From UBA1724 sp963621575 (GTDB lineage Bacteria; Verrucomicrobiota; Lentisphaeria; Oligosphaerales; Oligosphaeraceae), in NCBI GenBank assembly GCA_963621575.1, contig CAVFEH010000013.1, positions 1-64,000 on the forward strand: a DNA stretch of 64,000 nt, read 5' to 3'. Every line of letters begins with the position of its first letter. Within the stretch, counting starts at the first letter, position 1. Positions 57,046 through 64,000 of the stretch are shown here, piece after piece. The notes beneath the pieces are model-generated. The model was not told the DNA's origin. It ran no database searches and saw nothing but the letters and a program-made list of their open reading frames with translations. The position numbers and the translations under genes were made by a program.

Positions 57046-58092
57046 ATGAAATCGTTTTTCGTCACCCTTTCCGCCTTCTGCGCCGTAGTCGCCGCCAGTG
57101 TCGCGTTGTTGGGATTCTTTGCCAGTCGCGAGGCCGAGGCGGCCTCCAAGAAGTCGATGGTGTTGAATGGCGCGGGCGCCAGCTTCCCTGCGCCCGTGTA
57201 TCAGAACTGGACCAACTCCTACAGCCATAGGAGCGGTGTTGTGAAGGTCAACTACCAGAGCATTGGCTCCGGGGCCGGTGTGAACCAGCTGAGGGAGAAC
57301 ACGGTGGACTTCGCGGGAACGGACAACCCGCTGACCGCCCAGCAACAGGAGGAAGCGGGGCTGGAGCAGTTCCCCATGGTGACGGGCGGCGTGGTGGTCA
57401 TCTACAACCTGCCCAGCCTGAAGGGCACGACCCTGAAGCTGAGCCGCCAGGCCCTCGCCGAAATGTACCTGGGCAGGATCACAAAGTGGAATGACGCGAA
57501 GATCGCCGCCTGCAACCCCGGCGTGGCGTTGCCCGACACCCCCGTCACCGTGGTGCGCCGCGCGGACTCCAGCGGCACCAGCTTCCTCTTCACCGACTAC
57601 CTGGCCAAATGCTCCCTCGAATGGAAGGAGCAGGTGGGCGCGGGCAGCTCCGTGAAGTGGCCCGTGGGCATCGGCGGCCAGAAGAACCCCGGCGTCTGCA
57701 ACAACGTGGCGAAGATCGTGGGCGCCATCGGCTACACCGAATACACCTACGCCGTGGAGGCGCACCTGAGCATGGCCTCCCTGGAGAACAAGGCCGGGAA
57801 CTACGTGGAAGCCTCCCCCGCCAACTTCGCCGCCAGCAGCGCCAACGTCGACTGGAAGAACGCCGACGGATTCTACGTGGTGCTCACCGACGGCGAGGGC
57901 GAAGAGTCCTGGCCCATCACCGGCGTGACCTACATCCTGGTCCGCAAGGACCTGGCACCCGAAAAGCGCGCCGCCCTGAAGGAATACTTCCAGTGGTGCT
58001 TCACCGAAGGCACCGCGGCCGCCGCACGCCTGAACTACGTGCCCCTCGGACAGCCCGTCTACGAGGAGATCTTCTCCAAGGTCCTGAAGTAG
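57046..58092 (+). CDS. pstS: Phosphate-binding protein PstS
   Basis: Periplasmic phosphate receptor of the Pst ABC transporter. 348 residues: N-terminal signal (hydrophobic about 6-25, with Ala-Glu-Ala-Ala near 31), then Gly-Ala-Gly-Ala-Ser-Phe-Pro-Ala-Pro-Val-Tyr, Tyr-Gln-Ser-Ile-Gly-Ser-Gly-Ala-Gly, Asp-Phe-Ala-Gly-Thr-Asp-Asn-Pro-Leu, and Arg-Ala-Asp-Ser-Ser-Gly-Thr-Ser (phosphate contacts). The AAGGAG before ATG 57046 sets the start. Directly downstream of the Pho-box array. The gap 58093-58248 to pstC holds nothing recognised. Confidence 0.96.
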   Translation: MKSFFVTLSAFCAVVAASVALLGFFASREAEAASKKSMVLNGAGASFPAPVYQNWTNSYSHRSGVVKVNYQSIGSGAGVNQLRENTVDFAGTDNPLTAQQQEEAGLEQFPMVTGGVVVIYNLPSLKGTTLKLSRQALAEMYLGRITKWNDAKIAACNPGVALPDTPVTVVRRADSSGTSFLFTDYLAKCSLEWKEQVGAGSSVKWPVGIGGQKNPGVCNNVAKIVGAIGYTEYTYAVEAHLSMASLENKAGNYVEASPANFAASSANVDWKNADGFYVVLTDGEGEESWPITGVTYILVRKDLAPEKRAALKEYFQWCFTEGTAAAARLNYVPLGQPVYEEIFSKVLK

Positions 58093-58248
58093 GACACGCC
58101 CCTCCCCAAACGACGCCCGGCGACGCACGCACGCCCCCCCCCCGACGCGGACCACGCTGCGCCGCCCCGAGGGGGCGCTTCCCCAGGCGCACGCCACCAC
58201 CCCCACCCACACTTTTCCACTCCCCTCTCTTCCTTCTCCAAGGGAAAC

Positions 58249-59154
58249 ATGAGCCGAATCGACCGAATCTTCAAGGGCTGCTGCTGCGGATGCGCCGCGC
58301 TGGCGGTGATCCTGATGGCCGCCTTCTTCCTCCAAATGGGGATCGCGGGCGGCGAGGCCTGGAGCCGCTTCGGCCTGGGCTTCCTGACCTCCGCCGAATG
58401 GGATCCCGGAAAAGGCGAATACGGCGCCCTGGCGCCCATGGCCGGCACCCTGGCCACCACCGCCATCGCACTGGCCCTCGCCGTGCCACCCGCCTTCGCC
58501 GCCGCACTCTTCCTCACCGAAGCCCCCCCGAAGGTCGGCGCCATCCTGGGAAACGCCATCGACCTGCTGGCCGCCATCCCCAGCGTCATCTACGGAATGT
58601 GGGGGCTCTTCGTGCTGGCGCCCATCATGCAGGCGTACATCCAGCCATTTTGCAATCACTGCCTCTTCTTCGACCGCATCCCCCTCCTGGGGGGCGCCAG
58701 CAACGGCTTCGGAATCTTCACCGCCGGAGTCATCCTGGCAATCATGGTCCTGCCCTTCCTCTGCGCCATCATGCGCGACGTCCTCAAAATGACCCCGCCC
58801 GTGCTGAAAGAGGCCGCCTACGGCCTGGGATGCACCCGCCTGGAGGTCACGAAGGACGTGGTCATGCGATACGGCCTGCGGGGACTCCTGGGCGCGGTCT
58901 TCATCGGCATCGGCCGCGCCTTGGGCGAGACCATGGCCGTCCTCTTTGTCATCGGAAACCAGATGCAGCTCCCGAAGGGACTCTTCGACTCCGGAAGCAC
59001 CATCGCCTCCACCCTGGCGAACAGCTTCGCCGAGGCCACCGGGCTGGAACGCAGCGCCCTCTTCGCCCTGGGGACCGTCCTGCTGGGACTCAGCTTCGCC
59101 ATCCAGCTGCTGGCGCACTGCTACCTCAACGCCGTCGGAAAGGTGAGAAAATAA
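58249..59154 (+). CDS. pstC: Phosphate ABC transporter permease PstC
   Basis: Inner-membrane permease, 301 residues, with six membrane helices and the EAA-loop region Leu-Lys-Glu-Ala-Ala-Tyr-Gly-Leu-Gly-Cys-Thr-Arg-Leu (about 185-197) that docks on PstB. Gly-Ile-Gly-Arg-Ala-Leu-Gly-Glu-Thr-Met-Ala-Val follows, as in PstC/PstA. AAGGG lies upstream of the ATG. pstA follows after six bases. Confidence 0.95.
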   Translation: MSRIDRIFKGCCCGCAALAVILMAAFFLQMGIAGGEAWSRFGLGFLTSAEWDPGKGEYGALAPMAGTLATTAIALALAVPPAFAAALFLTEAPPKVGAILGNAIDLLAAIPSVIYGMWGLFVLAPIMQAYIQPFCNHCLFFDRIPLLGGASNGFGIFTAGVILAIMVLPFLCAIMRDVLKMTPPVLKEAAYGLGCTRLEVTKDVVMRYGLRGLLGAVFIGIGRALGETMAVLFVIGNQMQLPKGLFDSGSTIASTLANSFAEATGLERSALFALGTVLLGLSFAIQLLAHCYLNAVGKVRK

Positions 59155-59160
59155 AACGCC

Positions 59161-60006
59161 ATGACTTCCCGCTCCCCCATCGGACGAAAGATCTCCAACG
59201 CGATCCTGGAGGGATTCTCCTGGTTCGCCGTGGCCGCCGCCATCCTGGCCATGCTCTGCATCATCGGCACCGTGGTCCTCAAGGGCGGACACGCCATCTC
59301 CCTCGATTTCCTCCTCCATCGCTCCGCGCCCTACGGCACCGACGACGGCGGAATCGCAAACGCCATCCTGGGGACCCTCGCCATCACCCTGGGCGCCAGC
59401 GTCCTGGCCATCCCCACCGCAATCCTGGCCGGAATCTTCCTCACGGAGTTTCATGTGGACGCCCGGATCCTGGCGGCGCTGCGCTTCGCGGCCAATGTGA
59501 TGATGGGAATGCCCTCCGTGCTGGTGGGACTCTTCGTCTACATGGCCATCGTGGTGCCCACCGGACACTTCTCCGGCTTCGCCGGCTCCACGGCCCTCGC
59601 GCTCCTCATGTTCCCCGTGATCCTCCGCACCACCGAGGACATCCTCAACATGGTGCCCAACACCCTCCGCGAAAGCGCCCTGGCCCTCGGCATGAGCCGC
59701 ACCCGCGCCACCCTCTCCATCGTCTGCCGCAGCGCCCAAAACGGCCTGCTCACCGGAGTGCTCCTCTCCGTGGCGCGAGTCTCCGGGGAAACCGCGCCGC
59801 TCCTCTTCACCGCGCTCTTCGCCGACAGCTGGATCAACTCTTACTTCACCGCGCCGACACCCTCGCTGCCCGTGCTCATCACCGAATACACCACAAACTC
59901 CCCCTTCGCCGCCATGCACCTGCAGGGATGGGGGGCCGCGCTGGTGGTCATGAGCCTGGTGCTCCTCCTGAATCTCACCGCGCGGTTCCTCTTCAAGGAG
60001 AAATAA
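59161..60006 (+). CDS. pstA: Phosphate ABC transporter permease PstA
   Basis: Second permease, 281 residues with six membrane helices. The EAA-like loop Leu-Arg-Glu-Ser-Ala-Leu-Ala-Leu-Gly-Met-Ser-Arg-Thr lies near 168-180, followed by Val-Ser-Gly-Glu-Thr-Ala-Pro-Leu-Leu, which is typical of PstA. Asp-Asp-Gly-Gly-Ile near residue 60 agrees with the Gly-Gly-Ile segment of the family. pstB starts three bases after its stop. Confidence 0.95.
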   Translation: MTSRSPIGRKISNAILEGFSWFAVAAAILAMLCIIGTVVLKGGHAISLDFLLHRSAPYGTDDGGIANAILGTLAITLGASVLAIPTAILAGIFLTEFHVDARILAALRFAANVMMGMPSVLVGLFVYMAIVVPTGHFSGFAGSTALALLMFPVILRTTEDILNMVPNTLRESALALGMSRTRATLSIVCRSAQNGLLTGVLLSVARVSGETAPLLFTALFADSWINSYFTAPTPSLPVLITEYTTNSPFAAMHLQGWGAALVVMSLVLLLNLTARFLFKEK

Positions 60007-60009
60007 ACC

Positions 60010-60765
60010 ATGACGACCAAAATCTCCACACGACACCTGGACTTCCACTACGGAAAGACCCAGGCGCTCTTCGACAACAACCTGGACGTGGAGGCCAACC
60101 GCATCACCGCCGTCATCGGACCCTCCGGCTGCGGAAAATCCACACACCTGCGCATCTACAACCGGATCTTCGAACTCTACCGCGACCAGCGCGCGGAGGG
60201 CGAGGTGCTCATCGACGGGCAGAACATCCTGGATCCCAAAGTGGACCTCCTGGAGCTCCGCCGAAAGGTGGGCATGATCTTCCAGAAGCCCACACCCTTC
60301 CCCATGAGCATCTTTGACAACGTGGCATACCCCCTCCGGCTCCACTTCAAACCCACGAAGGCCGAAGTCCAGGAACGGGTGGAAAAGGCCCTCCGCGGTG
60401 CCTCCCTCTGGGACGACGTGAAGGACAAACTCGGGGAAAGCGGACTGGCCCTCTCCGGCGGACAACAACAGCGACTCTGCATCGCGCGCGCCATCGCCGC
60501 AGAACCCGAAATCCTCCTCATGGACGAGCCAACCAGCGCCATCGACCCCGTCGCCACCCTCAAGATCGAGGAGCTCATGGACTCCCTCCGCAGCAACTAC
60601 ACCATCGTCATCGTCACCCACAACATGCAGCAGGCCGCCCGAATCTCCGACAACACCGCCTTCTTCTACAAGGGGCGCATCGTCGAATCCGGACCCACCA
60701 AACAGATCTTCACCAACCCCAAAGACAAGCTCACCGAGGAATACATCACCGGACGCTTCTCCTGA
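60010..60765 (+). CDS. pstB: Phosphate ABC transporter ATPase PstB
   Basis: 251 residues. Walker A Gly-Pro-Ser-Gly-Cys-Gly-Lys-Ser-Thr near 37-45, Q-loop Gln-Lys-Pro-Thr-Pro-Phe-Pro-Met-Ser near 95-103, signature Leu-Ser-Gly-Gly-Gln-Gln-Gln-Arg near 149-156, Walker B Ile-Leu-Leu-Met-Asp-Glu-Pro near 169-175 and the switch His in Val-Thr-His-Asn-Met. GGAGAAATAAACC sits before the ATG. phoU follows after 77 bases that hold no recognised site. Confidence 0.97.
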   Translation: MTTKISTRHLDFHYGKTQALFDNNLDVEANRITAVIGPSGCGKSTHLRIYNRIFELYRDQRAEGEVLIDGQNILDPKVDLLELRRKVGMIFQKPTPFPMSIFDNVAYPLRLHFKPTKAEVQERVEKALRGASLWDDVKDKLGESGLALSGGQQQRLCIARAIAAEPEILLMDEPTSAIDPVATLKIEELMDSLRSNYTIVIVTHNMQQAARISDNTAFFYKGRIVESGPTKQIFTNPKDKLTEEYITGRFS

Positions 60766-60842
60766 TACGACGCCACGCAAAACCGCCGCCCACGCGCCGA
60801 CAGGCTCCCCTGCCATCCCCCAATCCAACCCTTTTCATCGCC

Positions 60843-61547
60843 ATGCAGATCCATTTCGAATATGCCCTTTCCTCACTGCAGACCCGTCTCTCCGCGCTGG
60901 CGGCCACCGTGGAGGGCGCGGTGAACACGGCAGTCTGCGCCGTCACTTCCTTCGACTGCGAAAGCGGCCGGAAGGTCGTCAACGACGACGCGGCGGTGGA
61001 CCACGAGGAGATCCTCATCGAAGAGGAGTGCCTGAAGCTCCTGGCCCTCTATCAACCCGTGGCCTCCGACCTCCGCCTCGTCATCACGGTCCTCAAAATC
61101 AACGGCGAGGTGGAGCGCGCCGGCGACCTGGCCGTGAACATCGCCGACCGCGTCCCCGATCTGGCAAAACTCTCCAAGCAGCACTTCGAACGCGTGGACT
61201 TCTCGCGCATGGCCGCCATGGCCCGGAAAATGTTCACCAGCGCCCTCGACAGCTTCGCATACCACGACGTCAAGTGCGCCGAGGAGGTCCTCCGCATGGA
61301 CGACCAGCTGGACGAAATCCACCACGGACACTACGCACAGTTCCTCGCCCTCATGAAACAGTACCCGGAGGCCGGACAGTATTATCTTGACTACCTCACC
61401 ATCTCCCGCGCGCTGGAACGCCTGGGAGACCTGGCCACGAACATCGCCGAAGACGTCATCTACCTGGAAACCGGACGCATCGTCAGACATACCCTCTCCG
61501 AAGAAAAAAAGGACAACAATGCCCAACTCCCCCATTCTCATCATTGA
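60843..61547 (+). CDS. phoU: Phosphate transport regulator PhoU
   Basis: Negative regulator that couples the Pst transporter to PhoR. 234 residues in two three-helix bundles, each with the metal-binding Glu/Asp pattern: Asp-His-Glu-Glu-Ile-Leu-Ile-Glu-Glu-Glu-Cys-Leu-Lys-Leu-Leu-Ala near 50-65, Asp-Leu-Arg-Leu-Val-Ile-Thr, Glu-Arg-Ala-Gly-Asp-Leu-Ala-Val-Asn-Ile-Ala, and repeated in the second half as Leu-Glu-Arg-Leu-Gly-Asp-Leu-Ala-Thr-Asn-Ile-Ala. The His-Ser-His-His end overlaps the phoB start by 29 bases. Confidence 0.95.
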   Translation: MQIHFEYALSSLQTRLSALAATVEGAVNTAVCAVTSFDCESGRKVVNDDAAVDHEEILIEEECLKLLALYQPVASDLRLVITVLKINGEVERAGDLAVNIADRVPDLAKLSKQHFERVDFSRMAAMARKMFTSALDSFAYHDVKCAEEVLRMDDQLDEIHHGHYAQFLALMKQYPEAGQYYLDYLTISRALERLGDLATNIAEDVIYLETGRIVRHTLSEEKKDNNAQLPHSHH

Positions 61548-62208
61548 CGACGAGCCAGAAATCCGCGAGCTGCTCAAGATGGCCCTCGCCTCCGCAGGGT
61601 ACACCACCCTCTACGAGGCCGCCGACGGCGAAAGCGCCCTGACGCTGGCGCGCCAAAAACACCCCGCCCTCATCCTCCTCGATCTCATGCTCCCCGGCAT
61701 CGATGGACTCGATGTCTGCCGGCAGCTCAAGGACGACGAGAACACCCGCGCCATCCCCATCATCATGCTCACCGCAAAGTCCGAGGAGAGCGACATCGTC
61801 CTGGGCCTGGAGCTGGGCGCCAGCGACTACGTCACAAAGCCCTTCAGCCGAAAGGTCCTCATCGCGCGCATCCGCACACAGCTGAGGGACCTCTCCGCGG
61901 AGGCCTCCGCCGGCGAGCTCTCCCGCGGCCCCCTCGCCCTGAGCACCGCGCTCCACAAGGTCACCCTCTATGGCGTCCCCGTGGACCTCACCGCCAGCGA
62001 ATTCGAACTGCTCCGGCTCTTCATGACCCACCCGGGACGGGTCCAGACCCGCCGCAGCATCATCAATCTCAAAGAGGGCAACTACGCCGTCACGGAACGC
62101 GCCGTGGATGTCCAGATCGTCAGTCTCCGACGGAAGCTGGGGGCCTTCGGCGCCAAGCACATCGAGACCATCCGCGGAGTGGGATACCGCTTCGTCGTGG
62201 AGGACTAG
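61519..62208 (+). CDS. phoB: Phosphate regulon response regulator PhoB
   Basis: OmpR-class response regulator, 229 residues. The receiver domain (1-120) has Asp-Asp-Glu near 10-12, phospho-acceptor Asp55 in Leu-Leu-Asp-Leu-Met-Leu-Pro-Gly, Thr-Ala-Lys near 83-85 and Lys in Val-Thr-Lys-Pro-Phe. The C-terminal winged helix (about 130-229) ends Ile-Arg-Gly-Val-Gly-Tyr-Arg-Phe. It probably binds the 11-base repeats at 56939. AAAGGA before ATG 61519 lies within the phoU gene. Confidence 0.95.
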   Translation: MPNSPILIIDDEPEIRELLKMALASAGYTTLYEAADGESALTLARQKHPALILLDLMLPGIDGLDVCRQLKDDENTRAIPIIMLTAKSEESDIVLGLELGASDYVTKPFSRKVLIARIRTQLRDLSAEASAGELSRGPLALSTALHKVTLYGVPVDLTASEFELLRLFMTHPGRVQTRRSIINLKEGNYAVTERAVDVQIVSLRRKLGAFGAKHIETIRGVGYRFVVED

Positions 62209-62214
62209 CGCCCC

Positions 62215-63963
62215 ATGAAAAAACGCGATCTCATTCTCGTGGGAGGACCCGCCCTCCTCCTGCTGGCGCTCCTTGTCCTCGGAATCACACTCCACTGGCG
62301 CGCCACGCGCTTCGAGGCCGACTGCAGACAGGAGGCCCTCGAGAACGTGGCACAGGAGGCCCGCGTGGTGGCCGATGTGGTCAAGACATACCTGGACCGC
62401 GGAGACCTGGACGGTGCCCGCCAATACTGCGCCTCCTTCCGCGAAAACACTCTCCGCGTCACGCTCATCGATGACCTCGGGAAGGTCTCCGTCGACTCCC
62501 GCGAAGACGCCGCCTTCCTCGGGAACCACCGCAACCGCGAGGAGGTCCAGGACGCCCTCGCCGGACACCCCGCCAGCGTCATCCGCTACAGCGACAGCCT
62601 CGGAAAATGGATGATCTACCACGCCGTGCCCGTACAGAGTGCCGCCGGGGACTACGTTCTGCGCACCGCAGTCTCCACTGACCGTCTCAACCGGACCCTC
62701 CGCGACTTCCGAACCGTCCTGGCGGGCTCCTTCACCCTGGCGCTCGTGGTGGCCGCAGGAATCATGGCGTACATCCTCCGGAAGGTCCGGCTTCCCCTGG
62801 TCCAGCTCCAGCAGAGCGTGGGGCGCATCGCCGCCGGAGAACTGGAGACCCCCATCGCCATCCCCCCCGACGGCGTGATCCGCGAACTGGCCGAGGGCGT
62901 GGACGCCATGACCGGACAGCTCCGCGAACGACTGGCGCAGGTCACCGCCGACCGCAACGAACGGGAGCTCCTCTTCTCCGCCATGAGCGAATGCGTCATG
63001 CTCCTGGACCCCCAGGGCGCGCTGGTCCGCGCAAATGCCTCCGCGGAACAGTTCTTCCACTTCACCGCCACACACTTCAACATCAGCCGGTGCCAGATCC
63101 CAGCGCTGGTGGAACTGGTCAACGCCGCGTTCCGCAACAACCTCCCCTTCGAACAGGAACTGGAACTGCCCGCCTCCCAGGGCTCCAGGACCCTCCTGGC
63201 AAAAGGACAGCTCCTCCAGCGCGAAAAGGAGACGCTCCTCCTCCTCACAATCTCCGACCTCTCCGCCATCCGGCAGCTGGAGACCTTCCGCAGCGACTTC
63301 ATCGCAAATGTCTCCCACGAGATCAAAACGCCCCTCACCTGCATCATCGGAGCCGCCGAGGCCCTCGACGACTGCACCGACGACGAGGAACGACATAAGC
63401 TCGCCAGCATGATGAAGCGCCACGCCGAACGACTCAACCGACTGGTCGCCGACATCCTGAATCTCTCCGCCATCGAAAAACTCCAAAGGGACTCCACCAC
63501 CCGCGAATTCGCCCCCGTCCAACTTGACGCCCTCCTCGCCGACGTGGCGAACCTCTCCCTGGAACAGGCCAACGCCGCCGGCATGAAACTGGAACTCCAG
63601 AACGCCCAGAGCCTCACCGTCGAAGGAGACTACAATCTCCTGGAACAGGCCGTCGTGAACCTCGTCGGAAACGCCATCAAATACAGCAACGGAAAGAACA
63701 TCACCCTCTCCGCCCAAAAACAGGACGGCTCCGCCATCATCAGCGTCCGCGACGACGGCGTCGGAATCCCCCGCGAATACCACGACCGGCTCTTCGAACG
63801 ATTCTTCCGCGTCGACAAATCCCGCTCCCGCGCCCTCGGCGGAACCGGCCTCGGACTGGCGATCGTCAAGCACACCGCACAACTCCACGGCGGACACGCC
63901 GAAGTCGAAAGCACCCCTGGAAACGGCAGCACCTTCAAACTCGTCCTCCCCCTCAAAAAGTAA
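62215..63963 (+). CDS. phoR: Phosphate regulon sensor kinase PhoR
   Basis: Sensor histidine kinase of 582 residues. Membrane segments at about 7-25 and 170-190 enclose a short periplasmic domain; then HAMP-like (about 190-245), PAS (about 255-350), DHp with His368 in Asn-Val-Ser-His-Glu-Ile-Lys-Thr-Pro-Leu, and the ATPase domain with Asn-Leu-Val-Gly-Asn-Ala-Ile-Lys-Tyr-Ser, Asp-Asp-Gly-Val-Gly-Ile-Pro, Arg-Phe-Phe-Arg-Val-Asp-Lys-Ser-Arg-Ser, Gly-Thr-Gly-Leu-Gly-Leu-Ala-Ile-Val-Lys. Six bases after phoB. The presence of a sizeable extracytoplasmic domain differs from E. coli PhoR. Confidence 0.94.
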   Translation: MKKRDLILVGGPALLLLALLVLGITLHWRATRFEADCRQEALENVAQEARVVADVVKTYLDRGDLDGARQYCASFRENTLRVTLIDDLGKVSVDSREDAAFLGNHRNREEVQDALAGHPASVIRYSDSLGKWMIYHAVPVQSAAGDYVLRTAVSTDRLNRTLRDFRTVLAGSFTLALVVAAGIMAYILRKVRLPLVQLQQSVGRIAAGELETPIAIPPDGVIRELAEGVDAMTGQLRERLAQVTADRNERELLFSAMSECVMLLDPQGALVRANASAEQFFHFTATHFNISRCQIPALVELVNAAFRNNLPFEQELELPASQGSRTLLAKGQLLQREKETLLLLTISDLSAIRQLETFRSDFIANVSHEIKTPLTCIIGAAEALDDCTDDEERHKLASMMKRHAERLNRLVADILNLSAIEKLQRDSTTREFAPVQLDALLADVANLSLEQANAAGMKLELQNAQSLTVEGDYNLLEQAVVNLVGNAIKYSNGKNITLSAQKQDGSAIISVRDDGVGIPREYHDRLFERFFRVDKSRSRALGGTGLGLAIVKHTAQLHGGHAEVESTPGNGSTFKLVLPLKK

Positions 63964-64000
63964 GTTCCGCCCGGCCCCCACTCTTTCCCACGGGCTACCG

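Noticed and set aside
56815..60828. A very long open frame on the minus strand opposite the pst genes
   Set aside because: It mirrors pstS, pstC, pstA and pstB, whose protein motifs are unmistakable. High GC content makes stops rare on the opposite strand.
1..64000. CRISPR arrays and insertion sequences
   Set aside because: No regularly spaced direct repeats of 25-40 bases, no terminal inverted repeats and no transposase motifs were seen.

Overview
The window is a GC-rich, densely packed Gram-negative chromosome segment. lpxK indicates lipid A, and a secretin-based type III secretion system (T3SS) is present. Many housekeeping starts have pyrimidine-rich upstream sequence with no Shine-Dalgarno match. 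These traits, with the divergence of the T3SS proteins, suggest a Verrucomicrobiota/Lentisphaerota-type (PVC group) bacterium rather than a proteobacterium. This placement is inference; no marker gene here settles it.

Layout. 1-350: AT-rich non-coding DNA with a 26-bp palindrome and short GAGAAA repeats. 358-710 (-): tmRNA. 991-26894 (+): one almost unbroken array of T3SS genes: translocon and class II chaperone, four tandem tip/filament-like paralogues, a CesT chaperone, SctC, an AIM24-like protein, SctW, a SycN-like chaperone, SctX, SctV, SctD, E, F, G, I, J, Y, K, L, N, O, P, Q, R, S, T, U. The order resembles the Yersinia ysc blocks joined end to end. 26891-35245: an ECF sigma factor whose start overlaps sctU, a 95-residue repeat protein, a 1429-residue protein with a divergent UbiB/ABC1-like kinase core followed by its own CesT-type chaperone (a candidate effector pair), a STAS anti-anti-sigma factor and a SpoIIE phosphatase fused to an RsbW-type ATPase. 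ECF sigma plus phosphatase, kinase and STAS parts recall the Bordetella BtrS/BtrU/BtrV/BtrW control of a T3SS.

35386-42098 (+): HNH nuclease, class I fumarase/tartrate dehydratase alpha subunit, DUF486 membrane protein, hisC, a lipoate-ligase-like protein, lpxK and an unknown membrane protein. 42258-45962 (-): a NYN-domain protein and asnA. 46326-48456 (+): an apparent transcription attenuator with a leader peptide rich in Tyr, Phe and Trp, in front of a rare-looking fusion of DAHP synthase with prephenate dehydratase. 48620-51711 (+): bioB, bioD, bioA. 51829-55734 (-): two adjacent DUF262-family genes, clearly AT-richer than their surroundings, probably an acquired defence module. 56939-63963 (+): a Pho-box-like array followed by pstS, pstC, pstA, pstB, phoU, phoB and phoR, a complete phosphate uptake and sensing operon.

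The strongest leads are the kinase-like candidate effector with its chaperone, the sigma/partner-switch set around the T3SS, and the aromatic attenuator with its fused target enzyme. All calls were made by reading the sequence; no database search was run.
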